Below, piece by piece: positions 11,518-23,592 of a stretch of DNA of 64,000 nt. How positions within the stretch are numbered: position 1 is the first letter of the stretch; each line of letters begins with the position of its first letter. The notes beneath the pieces were generated by a model that was not told where the DNA came from, made no database searches, and worked only from the letters and a program-made list of their open reading frames with translations. Origin of the DNA: Chamaecyparis obtusa (taxonomy: Eukaryota; Streptophyta; Pinopsida; Cupressales; Cupressaceae); the NCBI GenBank assembly GCA_027943335.1, contig BSBK01006427.1, positions 266,001 through 330,000 on the forward strand. The letters are read 5' to 3'. The position numbers and the translations under genes are program-made.

Positions 11518-12640
11518 ATGCGTGTCTCCTAAGGATTTAGCAACTTATGTGCGTTATCTTTGGAAGATTTAGCATATTAGAAATGTGTGTCGATTTAGGA
11601 TTTAGCAACTTATGTGTGTTACCTTCCAAGATTTAGCATATTTGAAATTGGAAATGCATGTCCCCTCAAGATTTAGCAACTTATGTGTGTTACCCTTAGA
11701 GGATTTATGATGTAGGAGCATCCTGGGTGTAAGAGAATCTTGCATCACCTAAAAATATTTATGTTTTTGGATTCAATAAGGGCTATCTTGTGCAGAGCTG
11801 TTATTTATTGAAATGTGCTATTTTTAGTAAGTTGGTCATCTAATCTGGGAATGTTCTGATTTCTTCCTTGGAGGTTCATTTTGGTTATATAAACCTGCCA
11901 ATAAAGTTTCATTCATAGATCATGTCTAGCATTGTAGATATTGAAGATTTTTAGTATTCAGAACAAGGTATAGAAACTTTGAACTTAGTTTTGAAGGCTT
12001 TAGAGGCCCTGGATGAGGTTGAAATTTTAGGTGATAGGTGCTTGTGCAAGTGAAGCCTGTAGAGTGCTTCATGGCCTTTTCAGAATGGGATTATAATAGT
12101 CAATCGGGTCAACTGGCGATGACTTATAGTCTTCAAAAGTTGGGTCACCTAAAATAGCGGAAAATGATTTTCCTTCAAAATTTCTATTTGGGTTTCAAAA
12201 TTTATTTTGAGGTGACTTTGATATAATAAATTGTAAAATAAAATAATTCTAAGTTTGGTTGGCCTTGTTGGCTAAAATTCTGGAACCTTCCCAGGCGGTG
12301 GAAAATTGCCTATATATGGAAGGCTGTAGTGTTGTCTTAGGCAGATCGGGATAGTTCAGGGTAGATCTAGGTATTGATTCAAGGCTTTGTCCTAAAGAAT
12401 ATTGTAAGGGAATTCCCATGTGGCTTTGCATATTGTAATTCAAAAAGTTCGTAATTCCACATTTGTGGAGATAATAAGAAGCCCATTTTTTGTTCTTGCA
12501 TATTGTTGTTGTTTTTCTATTTTTGTTATGTATTTGTGGTATTAAGGGGAGCACCCTTCATCAATTTAGCATATTATAAATGCATGTCACTTTAGGATTT
12601 AGCAACTTATGTGTGTTACCTTCCAAGATTTAGTATGCCA
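11518..12640. repeat. 60-bp tandem repeat cluster, unit B (split)
   Basis: The same GATTTAGCAACTTATGTG / GATTTAGCATATT array as in unit A. It is divided into 11518-11707 and 12564-12640 by a solo LTR that landed inside one repeat. Confidence 0.75.
11708..12563 (+). mobile_element. Solo LTR 1
   Basis: An 856-bp insert that units A and C lack. It begins TGATGTAGGAGC and ends CCCTTCATCA, so it has TG...CA ends extended to TGATG/CATCA. It is flanked by the direct repeat ATTTA (11703-11707 and 12564-12568). A TATATAAA box at 11886-11893 and an AATAAA shortly after suggest plus orientation. These are the marks of an LTR left after recombination between the two LTRs of an element. Its ends resemble solo LTR 2 at 30740-31414. 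Confidence 0.87.
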
Positions 12641-13315
12641 CAAAATAAAAGGTTAGAATAAAAATACATAATATAGAACGAGGGAGGCCATATATATGCC
12701 CCCCTCCTTAAGTTGGCAAAAACATACTATTTTGACATGTTAAGGAAAGAAATGAACAAGGATAAAGCCTTCTTCAGTATCAAGACAATATCCATAGACA
12801 ACACCTAGTCCAAGCCAAGAAGGTCATAGCTCCTATGAGGCCATGGAAGGGACAAATGCAAAGAGATATCATGCAAGAAGTGAAAAAGTAACACTTGTGA
12901 GGGATAGCACACTATTCAGTTTCCAAGGTGAGAGCTATATCTACCATGGAAACCCAGGGTCAAACACTAAAAGAGGTTGTGATCAAGGACATAGATCCTC
13001 AATGCAAACCAAAATGTTCATGTATGATTGGATATCACATAATAGATAGATACTTCTAAACCAAGGAATGAGGTCAATCCCCAAAATACATAAAATAAGT
13101 AGATGGCATCTTTGCCCCCCAAGTGTAGGAACAAAGATGGAAGGGGACCTATTATGTCACTCACAACACTATAGAAGACAACGAGCCCCCAAGGATTATT
13201 CTAACATTTTTCACATAATGTGGAGCTCCATAATAGGAACATAGATGTTATTTAGAGAAAACAAGATTGAAATACAAATCATTGCAACATGATATATAAA
13301 TAGCCTTACTATCAA

Positions 13316-15258
13316 TTAGGTGCCTAATCTTATAATGTAAAGCTTGACATCATTAGTAAAGTGATCATGACATCTATGATATAAACAAAAAGGAAGAGTC
13401 TTCAAGTGTGGATTATGTTTCTTTTTCCATTTAGGTCTAGTAATCATCTTAGCATGAAGGAGTTTAGGAAAAATAACTTCTTGGTCAAATTTCTTCACAG
13501 CTTCATCATGTTTTGAAGTTTTATTTGATATGTTGTTAACATTGATTTGTTTTTTAGGATTAAATCCAAATCTATAAGAATGCTTATGCCCCCTAGTGTG
13601 TGAGGGCATTTGAATTCGCTATTTATTCTTACCACATGAGCATTAAATCCTTGTTTAAAAAGGAAATGATAAACAAGACCATAACAAGAAGCCATATTAG
13701 AAGGAGTCAATAGAACTTTAGCAGTCACAATATCATCCTTAGTAGGCTTGATAGATTCATTGTGGGTAGAAGGAGCCACAAAGTTATTACAAAGGGCTTT
13801 AGAAGTAAAAACTTGTTGTTCAAATTCTCTTTGTTTCTTCATAAAATCAAGATCATTAATCTTATACTCTCCAACAAAGCTAGGATTAAAATCCAAGGTT
13901 CCCCAATTATTTCCATGAAGAGCATTAGAGAAATAAGGATTACTATTAGAATTAGGAGTAGTGTGGGTTTGACTATTCAAACAAGGATTCGATGCATCAT
14001 CCACATGAAGCATATACATCTTGTTTTTATGTATAAACTTGAATTTACAGTGAAGGGTGGAAGGAATGGTGTGCATCTCATGCAACCAAGGTCTACTCAA
14101 AAGAAGGTTATAATTGAGAGGTCTAGGTATAACATGAATAGGTGTATTTAAGATGAACGGTCCTACTTTGATATGTAAGGTAATGATTCCTAAAGTGTTC
14201 TTAGAAATGTTATCAAGGCCACGTATAGGAACATTGTTAGGTTGAATAGTTGAAAGATCAATGTTAATTGATTTGAGCATGTCCATGCTACAAGTAATAA
14301 GCCCAGATCCATTATCTATCAAGGTCCTACAAATGATACTTTTATTGATAGAAACAACAACCATAAGAGCATCATATTGATTCTAAACTTCTTTAGAAGG
14401 TAAATCCTTTTGAGTAAATACAATGTCAGGAACACCCGAAGTAGCATGCATGCATTGTAAGAAGTTATTGATGTTCTCTTGATTAGGAGGTGGAGTGGGA
14501 AGAGTTTCTAGAGATTTTTGCAAGGCTTCATATTAGGTAGGTGAACTTTGAAGAAGCTCCCATAAAGAAATCTTGGAAGAAGTATTTTGCAATTGGTTTA
14601 TCAAATAATACTCCTTGCTAGGAAGATGGGGTGGAGGAGGAAGAATAGGTTGAGAAGGTGGTAAAGAAGTAGAAACCACCAGATTAGGTTGAAGGTTATT
14701 CCTTGTATGATAAGTGTGAGCTATAGAATCTTGATCATTGAAAGACTCCATAGGTTTACCTTTGATAGTAAGGCAAGGAAAACCTTTGACAGTCAACAAG
14801 GGCTTTGGAGAAACTACATTAGTTGTCTCAACACTACAAATAGATTCATAAGAAGGAAGCAAAGATGATATCCTATGAAGAGATGAGGTAAGATCTTGAT
14901 TCTCCATAAGATCATCACTAATAGGGAGATCATTAAGGGAATTCATATCATTCTCCACTAATGCCTCATCACTAGAAGGAATCCCAAATGGAGGTAAATC
15001 ATCTATAATATCATCTTCTTTCGCTAAAATGTCTACATAAGGGGAGTGTGTTTTATAAAAAGATTCATCATCATGTATGATTATGTCATCCATTAATAAA
15101 TCACACTCTTTTCTCAAAGCTTCTTGATGAGGAGGGGATGAATCAATGTCTTTATCTAAGGGATCATTCACAATGGTTTCATGAGGAAGAGAAAAATAAA
15201 CATCCCCATCTAAAGGTTCAATAAAGCACTTGAAAAATACTTGACATAACTTGTGCAA
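13316..15258 (-). pseudogene. Unit B polyprotein remnant: protease-like, G-patch-like, Cys/His segment
   Basis: This is the best preserved of the three copies. The minus-strand frame 15258-14533 codes for the acidic leader and ends at the KISLWELLQSS block. After a few stops the frame 14364-13495 carries LIDNGSGL (retropepsin active site), then YNLLLSRPWLHEM, then DFMKKQREFEQQ. A G-patch-like segment (CYGLVYHFLFKQGFN, damaged) lies near 13680. Frame 13609-13316 continues with LPFCLYHRCHDHFTN near 13390, the theme of the Cys/His motif at the end of Tat-type Gag. Order is therefore protease, G-patch, Cys/His. No polymerase or integrase is present. Frameshifts and stops make it non-functional. 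Confidence 0.72.
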
Positions 15259-16310
15259 CTTGATAATGAATAAAGAAATGCATAGAAAATAGATCTATAT
15301 ATATCCAAATTCATAAGCATGAAAAGGAAATCAAACACCATAAACACAATAGTGCATCTAATTCCACAACAGAAAGGGTTAAGTATGTTGGGTTCATCAA
15401 AATGTAAAAGGTAAAATATGGATGAGGTCCTAGAACAATGGTTTGCACACAAAACAGACCCCAAAGCCAATATTTTACAGTTATATGAAATTGTATTGCT
15501 ATGGAAAGTAAATGTAGATGACTAATGTTTAAATGAAGAGATAAAGGTACTTACCTCCAAAAAAGAATCGGCTAAAAACCCCGTCAAACAATCTCAAAAA
15601 CTGTTGATTTCCACATCATTAAAATCAAAACTGTGAGATCTAAAAAATCTAGAAATCTTTTTCAATTTTGAGGGAGGTCATCCTTGACCCTCATAAAAGG
15701 TCAAATACTACCTCAAGATTTTGTAGGTTATCCTTCACTTGGTTCACGGATCTTGGAATTTTAGCAAAAAGGGTATCTAGATCTACACTTTAATTCATTG
15801 TTCCACACTTGTACCTACAAGAAAAATAGTTTTCTTTGTTTGGATGGTGGGTTTGCCTTAGTCAAACCCTAGTTTGGAATCAACCTTAATAATGGAATTT
15901 AAATAGAGAATATTAGCAAGTAGTAGAAGTAGATCTAACAATGAAGCTATGATATTCAATAGATATGCAATTGTATTTGAAATGTAAACAATTATGTTGA
16001 TATGAAAGCTTGAACAGAATATTATCAAATGTAAATCAAACCTCCATGATTGTATGCTTGGAATCCACCTTGATGGAAGAATGAATGGATCTTCAAGATG
16101 AAAAAAGGATCTTGAAGGAAGAGCACGCCACCATGATGGCTAGATCTAAGGTTTTGAATGATGGCTAGATCTTCAATGGAGAACTTTAATGGAGAGAAGG
16201 ATGATTTCTTGAATTCTTGAAAGGAAGATTTCTTTCTTGATCACCAATGTCTCCTTGAGAGTGCTTGAGCATGAAAACTTGATTGAGAGATGGAGAAAAT
16301 GAGAGAGAAA

Positions 16311-16330
16311 GGCTTCCTTTTATAGTGATC
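16311..16330 (-). promoter_or_regulatory. TATA-like box of unit C
   Basis: Conserved TATAAAAGGAAGCC on the minus strand, as in the other two units. It would drive transcription into the polyprotein of unit B. Confidence 0.5.
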
Positions 16331-17427
16331 TAGGGCACAATCCTCTAGAGGGGCCACCTTGGGGAATTAAATTCTAATTAGGCCTCAACCCTTTAGGAAT
16401 GGACCTAAATTAAATATAATTTAAGATTTTATCATTTCATAGACCAAAACAACTGACCCGAAAGTGGGAAGGCAATTCTTTTTGAAACCTGACATCTAAA
16501 AATCATGGAAACATGAAATTTGGACCCAAGGCCAGGGACCAAGTAGACCCTACCCTAGGTTAGGGCTGACCTAGACTTTGACTTAGGTTAGGGATGAGGT
16601 AGTCCTTAATGCCAAAATGTCATGCTTGACCCAAAAATGTAACCTTTGACCCAAAAATGTCACCTCTAACCCAAAAATGTCACCTTTGACCCAAAAGGTC
16701 ATCCTTGACCCAAAAGTCAAGAATCTCATAATTTTAGTTCAAGATGCCAGAATTATGCAGAAAAGAACTAGAAAATGGGGAAAAAGCCAGTCCCAAGAAA
16801 AGATCAATTCAAGATGCTTGAAATGACCCCAAACCACATACTTGAAGGGCTAAATGCTCTTAACATGTAATTGCTTCCATTTTAAGATGATACATTAAGC
16901 ACCCACTTTAGCAAGAGTATGGACTTGATGCATCCTCTTGGTAAAGGAGAAGAAAGAGGAGTTCCAAGTGGATACAAGATAAAATAAAACTTAGCTAAGG
17001 AAATAAGCCCCCAGGCTAAGGATTCTAACTTAACATACACGCAGGAGGGTGTGAAAAGAGAAAACCAAAAGAAGAGGGGCTAGCACTAAATAACTGAAAT
17101 CAATTAGCATAAGAAACCTTGCTAAGAAAAATTTCTCATACTAATATCATATTCTAAAAGCTATCATAAAAGCATAAATGATTACATAAGAAAGACAAGA
17201 GAAACCGTATAAACAGCATAGCTTCATGATCTAGTCCTACTAGCATGAAAGTGAAAAGAGAGAAAAGAGAAAGTGATTACCTTGCTTAGTAAGATGCCCA
17301 ACTTACCATGAATCACCCTGGTGGGAGAGCCCAACAAGTTCACCCATAAATTATGCTTTGAAATTGTAATGCATCTTCTAATAGCTTTTGGAATACCCAT
17401 AGATCCACCTTCTTGTATCACTATCAA

Positions 17428-17690
17428 TATGAAATGCATGTCTCCTCAAGATTTAGCAACTTATGTGCATTACCATCGGAAGATTTAGCATATTGGAAAT
17501 GTGTGTCCCTTAAAGATTTAGAAAATTTTGTGCATTACCTTCCAAGATTTAGCATATTTGAAATTGGGAATGCATGTCCCCTTAGGATTTAGCAACTTAT
17601 CTATGTTACCCTCAAAGGATTTAGCAAATTAGAAATGCATGTCTCTTTGGGATTTAACAATTTCTGTGTGTTACCTTCCGAAATTTAGCA
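17428..17690. repeat. 60-bp tandem repeat cluster, unit C
   Basis: About four diverged copies of the same GATTTAGCA-containing repeat as in units A and B, uninterrupted here. It shows the pre-insertion state of the solo LTR site in unit B. Confidence 0.75.
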
Positions 17691-18301
17691 TGCTACAAAA
17701 CAAAAGGTTAGAACAAAAATACATAATATAGAACGAGGGAGGCCTTATATATGCCCCCTTCTTAAGTTGTAAAAAACATACTATTTTGACATGTTAAGGA
17801 AATAAATGAACAAGGATAAAGCCTTCTTTAGCATCAAGACAATATCCATATACAACACCCAGTCCAACCCAAGAAGGTCACAACTCCTATGAGGCCATTT
17901 GAGGAATGAATGCAAAGAGATATCATGCAAGAAGTGAAAAAGTAACCCTTGTGAGGGATAGCATACTATTCAGTTTCCAAGGTGAGAGCTATATCAACCA
18001 TGGAAACCCAATGTCAAACAATGAAAGAGGTTGTGATCAAGGACATAGATCCTCAATGCAAACCAAAATGTTTAAGTATGATTTGATATCACATAATAGA
18101 TAGATATTGCTTAACCAAGGAACCAGGTGAATCCTAAAAAGATAGAAAAGAAGGAGATGACATCTTTTCCCCCCAAGCGTAGGAAAAAAGATGGAAGGGG
18201 ACCTATTATGTCACTCACAACACTATAGAAGACAACGAGCCCCCAAGGATTAGGCTAACATTTTTTACATAATGTGGAGCTCCATAATAGGAACATAGAT
18301 G

Positions 18302-19543
18302 TTATTTAGAGAAAATAGAATTGAAATACAAATCATTGCAACATGATATATAAATAACCTTACTATCAATGAGCTGCCTAATCTTATAAATTAAAGCTTG
18401 ATGTTCATTAGTAGAGTGATCATGATATCTATGATATAAACAAAAAGGAAGATTCTTCAAGTGTGGACTATGTTTCTTTTTGCATTTAGGTCTAGTAATC
18501 ATCTTAGCACGAAGGAGTTTAGGCAAAAGAACTTCTTGGTCAAATTCCTTCATAGGTTCATCATGTTTTGAAGTGTTATTTGATATGTTGTTAACATTGA
18601 TTTGTTGTCGAGGATTAAATCCTAATCTAGAAGAATGCTCATGCCCCCTAGTGTGTAAGGGAATTTGAATTCTCTATTTATGCTTACCACATCCTTGAGC
18701 ATTTAATCCTTATTTAACAAGGAAATGATAACCAAGACCATAACAAGAAGCCACATCAAAAGTAGTTAGTAGAACTTCAGCAGTCACAATATCATCCTTA
18801 GTAGGTTTGATAGATTCATTATGGGTAGAAGCAGTGACAAAGTTATAACAAAGGGCTTTAGAAGTAAAAAATTGTTGTTCAAATTCTCTTTGTTTCTTCA
18901 TAAAATCAAGATCATGAATCTTATACTCTCCAATAAAGGTAGGATTAAAATCAAGGCTCCCTAATCATTGCCACGAAGAGCATTAGAGGAATAAGGATTA
19001 CTATTAGAAGTAGGAGTAGTGTGGGTTTGAATATTCAAACAAGAATTCAGAGCATCATCCTCATGAAGGGTATACATCTTGTTGTTATGTATAAACATGA
19101 CTTTATGGTGAAGGTTGGAAGGAATGGCATGCATCTCATGCAACCAAGTTCTACCCAAAAGAAGGTTATAATTGAGAGGTCTAGGCATAACATGAATAGG
19201 TGTATTCAAGATGAACGGTCCTACTTCGATAGGTAAGCTAATGATTCTTAAAGTGTTCTTAGCAATGTTATCAAAGCTCGGTATAGGAACATTGTCATGT
19301 TTAATAGTTGAAAGATTGACCTTAATTGCTTTGAGCATGTCCATGATACAAATAATAAGCCCAGATCCATTATCAATCAAGGTCCTATGAATGATACTTT
19401 TATTGTTAGAAACAGCAACCATAAGAGCATCATATTGATTTCAAACTTCTTTAGAAGGTAAATCCTTTTGATTAAATGCAATTTTAGGAACACCTTGGGT
19501 AGCATGCATGCACTGTAAGAATTTATTGATGTTCTCTTAATTA
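18302..19543 (-). pseudogene. Unit C polyprotein remnant: protease, G-patch-like and Cys/His segments
   Basis: Minus-strand frame 19422-18961 carries LIDNGSGLIICIMDML and then YNLLLGRTWLHEM, the two halves of a retropepsin. Frame 18901-18710 continues with DFMKKQREFEQQF and ends near ASCYGLGYHFLVK. Past a stop the next residues read GLNAQGCGKHK and later SSRLGFNPRQQ, spacing that fits a G-patch (GLG...G.GK...G...LGF). Frame 18553-18302 holds LPFCLYHRYHDHSTNEHQAL and IRQLIDSK, the Cys/His motif and following helix normally found at the end of Gag, before the protease. The N-terminal leader is lost at the 19543 break. Confidence 0.72.
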
Positions 19544-20910
19544 CAAGTTAATTGCTCATAGTGATTACCAAACAAATCAAATATGTAATATGCAAAGTAT
19601 GATAATCAAACAATCACCACAATAAACACATAACACAAGAGATTTAATGTGGAAACCCTGGAAAGGGAAAAACCACTTGGGACTGGTAACCCAAAAATTA
19701 TTCACTCTTCTGAAATGAGCTTGAGGAAGAGCCAACCCTATTAAAGGTTACAAAACACATTGTAAGGTGTGACCTTGTTAGAGGATTTAACACTAACTGT
19801 TATCGTCCAACCAGCATTCACTATGGGGTTGATAGGATAACAAATGTACATTCTCTGAATGACATTACAAGACTTTCAAGTCTACTCAGTTAAGAGATTT
19901 ATCTGATTACAATGGTTAAGTTCTAACAACAGTTGATCTAATTAAAATACAACTTCTATTACAAATGTTCAGATCTATATTATGCTCATTCAAATCCTCT
20001 GATCAATATATCAATTCTATTTCAACAATATTTGGTGATTTACCATCTCTTGGTTATAGCTTTCTGACACTCGGTAATCTCTGTAGTTCGGTTCTCCTTA
20101 ACTAGTTTGATCAGGCAAGCATGAAGCAATGTTCATGTGATATCTCTATAGTCTCCTTCTTTTGGCATTCATTTTAGTATGAAACCCTAGTCTCTTAAAT
20201 AGACAAGTAAACCATTTTCTTCTCATCCATCAAATTTTTTTGCTTAATCTCCTTCGTTGATTTTGCTACTTAAACCTTCCTCAGCAGTTATGTCAGTAAC
20301 ACATTTTGATTCCATCCATTAGATCTTCTCTGAATTTTGTTATTCATCGATCGCACAACAAAATTTATCTTTCCAACTGATTACAAGGTACTTTCCAACT
20401 CATCAATATTGTTAGCTAAAATAATCATTTAGTTCTTTTTTATCCATTCTCCATTAACAAATAAATGCATCAGTGAACACAAGCTCAGTTGATACTATTG
20501 CTCGATATACACTATAGTGCTTGATGTATACCATAATGCTTCATTAACCGACCACACTACTTTGTAACATTTTGCTTCTATCTCCATAATAGATTAATGC
20601 AACATAATTAATTCAACAATATGAAGTCATAGACTCATCAATAAGTTACCAAGAGTATTCCTTATCCTCATCTATCATATCCATCTTACTCAATGTAGAT
20701 ATCTCGGTTTGTCATCTCTTTTCCCCTTTATAGATGTGTAGATATTTGCATCTATCATGATAAGTATTGTCAAAACTAGTTGACATAAATGAAAACATAA
20801 AATTGATTCAATTCTCTTACATTAGAATTCAATTCTTGGTGATCTCTAATCACTTGTAGCTCTTCAATTAGGTTCTCAATCAGTTGTAGTTCATCAATGT
20901 TTACTGCTAG
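19544..20910 (-). repeat. Truncated 3' LTR of copia-X
   Basis: Aligns with the right-hand copy from about 29840 onward, including the repeated block on both sides of GGTTACAAAACACATTGTAA and a shared CTTGGTGATCTCTAATCAC near 20840. About 150 bp that should form its far end (TGTTAG...) are missing at the junction with unit C. Confidence 0.65.
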
Positions 20911-20934
20911 ATTTACCAATTTTTAAGGATGACA

Positions 20935-21454
20935 TAAATGCAGATTCAACATTTCAAACAATACTATTATCATAGTTATTCAACTCAAAGGTAGTCAGTT
21001 TATCGATTAGGCTATCAAGTGTAAGAACATTACCTAGTGTAGATCTCATTTCATGGATTACATACATTCTAATAGCATAGAGAGAGAACAAGGTTCTAAG
21101 AATTTTACTCACAAAAATGTCTTCATTAATAACACCTCCTACTCCTCGAATAGCATTGACAATCCCCTTAATTCTATTGTTGTACTATGAAATTTTTTCT
21201 CCTTCTTTCATTTTCATATTATCAAAATTTCCCCTAAGACTCTAATCTCTTTCTCTCATCACATTCACATATCCTTCGTGAACTAGTACAAGTTTATCCC
21301 ACATTGCTTTGGTAGAAGTATATGTCTTGATATCTTCATATTCAACATTTGTTAAGGAAAAAAAGACTCTCATCTCTTTCTCTCATCACATTCACATCTC
21401 CTTTTTGAACTAGTACAAGTTTATCTCAGATTTCTTTGGTAGAAGTACATGTCT
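20935..21454 (-). pseudogene. copia-X Gag remnant, distal part
   Basis: The minus strand reads, with stops, a copia Gag of the UBN2 type: KTYTSTKAMWDKLVLVHEGY, then RGNFDNMKMKEGEKIS and IKGIVNAIRGVGG. This matches the usual helical core (K.LWD.L...YEG, then L...F..LKM.E.E.I..Y, then I...IR.LG). A 127-bp segment is tandemly duplicated: the copy starting at 21238 is repeated from 21365, and the second copy takes the chromovirus insertion. The proximal part of gag is at 29404-29690. Confidence 0.72.
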
Positions 21455-21459
21455 TGATA

Positions 21460-23061
21460 TGATGGGGAGATTGGGATAGACTAGCTAGTTTATGCTCCCT
21501 GATCCTTGTCTCAAATCCTAATGTGCTCTTTACAAACCTTATGGTCTATAGGACTCCTATTCACTCTAGGATCCCCTAACCTAGCCCAATCTATCCACCA
21601 AGTATAAACTCTCCTTCTTCCTAGCAAGTTTGCACTCTTCCTAGCTCCATTCCCTTACATAGACCAATAAGGGGTTTTAAGGCTTAATCAACTCCACAAG
21701 CTCTAACAAGAGAAATTTTGACTCCCAAGGTTTTTTTTCATCAAATAAAGCATCCCGAAAGTGTTTTTGAAGATGGGTTGATACCCGATTTCAAATTTTC
21801 TTCACAAAATAGGGCTACTAGAAAGAGCTTCTATTAGGCCTCCTCTCTGGGTTTTTAGGGCTTTTGACCCACTTCTTCCATAGATTCAAGGCTAGAGTGT
21901 TAAAATAACCTCTATTAAATTTCACAACCCTCAAGGATTTTATGGTTTTGGGGCTTCAACTATCTGTACAGTGCCTCCACTAGAAATGAGGGTTTCTAGG
22001 GCTTTTTAGGCTTCTCCAAGTCATGGGGCTTGTCTATTTGTATAAACACCTATAATGAATTGGTAGAACTCTCTCCTTCACACTAGTGAGTCTTCACTCA
22101 TGCCTCTTAACTTCCACAAAAGGCCTTGTCTTGAAACTCTTTCCCCTATCGTCTAGAGCTTCTCAAAGTTAGACCATTCCTAGTCAGGCACTACTTATTG
22201 TCACCTAGGGCTTGGTCAATAAATAGCCTGCACATGAAATATAGAGCCCTTATTTCATTTATGTATAGGTTAGGTTATGTACTACCATATCCCAAAGATC
22301 CATGGTGTTTCCACTGTGGGAATAGGAGTTACAGGCCCTACATTACAAACCCCTTCAAACTGGATAGGGGACTAGCAGATTCAAAACAAAAACTTTTATA
22401 CATAGAAATGAACAAATAAATTACTCTAAGCACACAAAAATGAATGTAAATACAACCAAACAAATGTACAATGTCAAAGATATTATGTGCAATCCATTAA
22501 CTCAACTTATCATGCCATAAATCTTGACTAGCACACACTTTTAATAGTCACAGTGAGGTTTTTCCTACACAATGAATGCCAACCCTTGAATTAGGGTTTT
22601 TCAAGTCATATATAGTCTCCTCCTAGGGATTAGAGATGGGTTAAGGCTTAGAGCCACTTTGGTAAGGTTTAGACCTTCATTAGATAAAATTGCTAAGAAA
22701 CTTTGAAAAGTTGCTAAAAACTTTTTGAGCAACTTTTTCTTGCTCGAGCAACTTTTTCTCTCACTACCTCCTAATACAATTATTAGGTCTATTATAAGGC
22801 ACACTTGTGCCAAAAATTCCCAAGCCCCTATTTTAAGAATTTGACCAATCTAAACAAGAAGTGATCTTAGGATGACATCATGCCAAGAGTCACTATACAG
22901 TCAAAATTGAAAGACTCAACTATGACTCTAGGACCTCACCTAGGCGTACACACACCAAATGATTTTTAAAACTCTTATTCTAATTAAAATCCTTCATTAG
23001 GCTAACTAACACAAAAAAAATTTGTGATGGTGGGAGCCCTTAGAAGGGTGCTCCTGCACCA
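21460..23061 (-). repeat. 3' LTR of gypsy-1
   Basis: About 1.6 kb, running from TGATGGGGAG to GCACCA on the plus strand. A TATATATG box on the minus strand lies near 22610. At 22675-22760 it carries several AGCAACTTTTT words in both orientations, centred on a CTCGAG palindrome. Confidence 0.9.
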
Positions 23062-23063
23062 TA

Positions 23064-23073
23064 CTCCCCCTTA
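23064..23073 (-). other. Poly-purine tract of gypsy-1
   Basis: The minus strand reads AAGGGGGAG two bases before the 3' LTR (TGGTGCAGGAG...). Position and composition fit the second-strand primer. gypsy-2 has a comparable AGAGGGGAGGAGTA. Confidence 0.8.
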
Positions 23074-23099
23074 GCACAACTAAGGCACTTTGGGGTCAA

Positions 23100-23592
23100 G
23101 AAGAGCTAGGTCTATGCCTAGTTTCTTGAACTAGCTTTCTTCTATCTAGGTGGCTTCAAAATTAGGTTGACATGCTCACTTGATTAAGTGTTCCATATAC
23201 ACTTGATGTCTGGCAGCCTTCTTCACTTAGGATTCCAAAACCTACTCTGCTATGGGCTGCTTCTTCTTTGGCATGGCATTGGTGTCTATGTCCTGCAGCA
23301 CCCTTGAATGATCTTCACCTTGATGTGGTGGATCACCTTTGAACAAGACCAGTTTAACAACATTGAACACTAGTGAGATAGCCAAATCAGATGGCAAGTC
23401 CACCTTGTATTCATTTTCACCATACTTGGCTAGAATTTTACAAGGCCCCACTCTTCTCATCTGTAACTTGGTGGGCATACCTTTTTGCATCCTTGCTTTT
23501 CTTAGATGGACCATCACATAGTCCCCTACCTTGAATTGGACTTCTTTTCTCCTTTCATCTACTTTTGCTTTGAGCTTTTGAGTGGACTCCAT
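23100..23592 (-). pseudogene. gypsy-1 integrase C-terminus and chromodomain-like tail
   Basis: Frame 23592-23242 carries the integrase C-terminal fold: VGDYVMVHLRKARMQKG, then RRVGPCKILAKYGENEYKVDLP. Beyond a stop at 23241 the frame continues with VYMEHLIK, FEAT and FKKLGI, matching a chromodomain (LIKWKG...ATW....F...G) although several key positions are stops. Chromodomains in these elements direct integration toward modified histones. This copy is not translatable as one protein. Confidence 0.7.

Larger units (their letters stand above)
9836..15831 (-). mobile_element. Unit B of the Ty3/gypsy-related repeat
   Basis: A full copy of the unit, about 6.0 kb including a solo LTR of 856 bp at 11708-12563. 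In plus-strand order: a TATA-containing segment, short direct repeats (about 10590-10795), the 60-bp cluster (split by the solo LTR), a conserved non-coding stretch, and the minus-strand polyprotein remnant at 13316-15258. It joins unit C head to tail near 15670 without intervening sequence. The arrangement suggests that neighbouring units share one LTR. Confidence 0.75.
15832..19543 (-). mobile_element. Unit C of the Ty3/gypsy-related repeat (truncated)
   Basis: Third copy. It matches units A and B from the TATA-containing segment through the protease region, then stops abruptly after 19543, inside the segment between the leader and the protease. What follows is an unrelated copia LTR. The acidic leader is therefore missing. 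The break shows no TSD and looks like a deletion or rearrangement junction. Confidence 0.72.
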
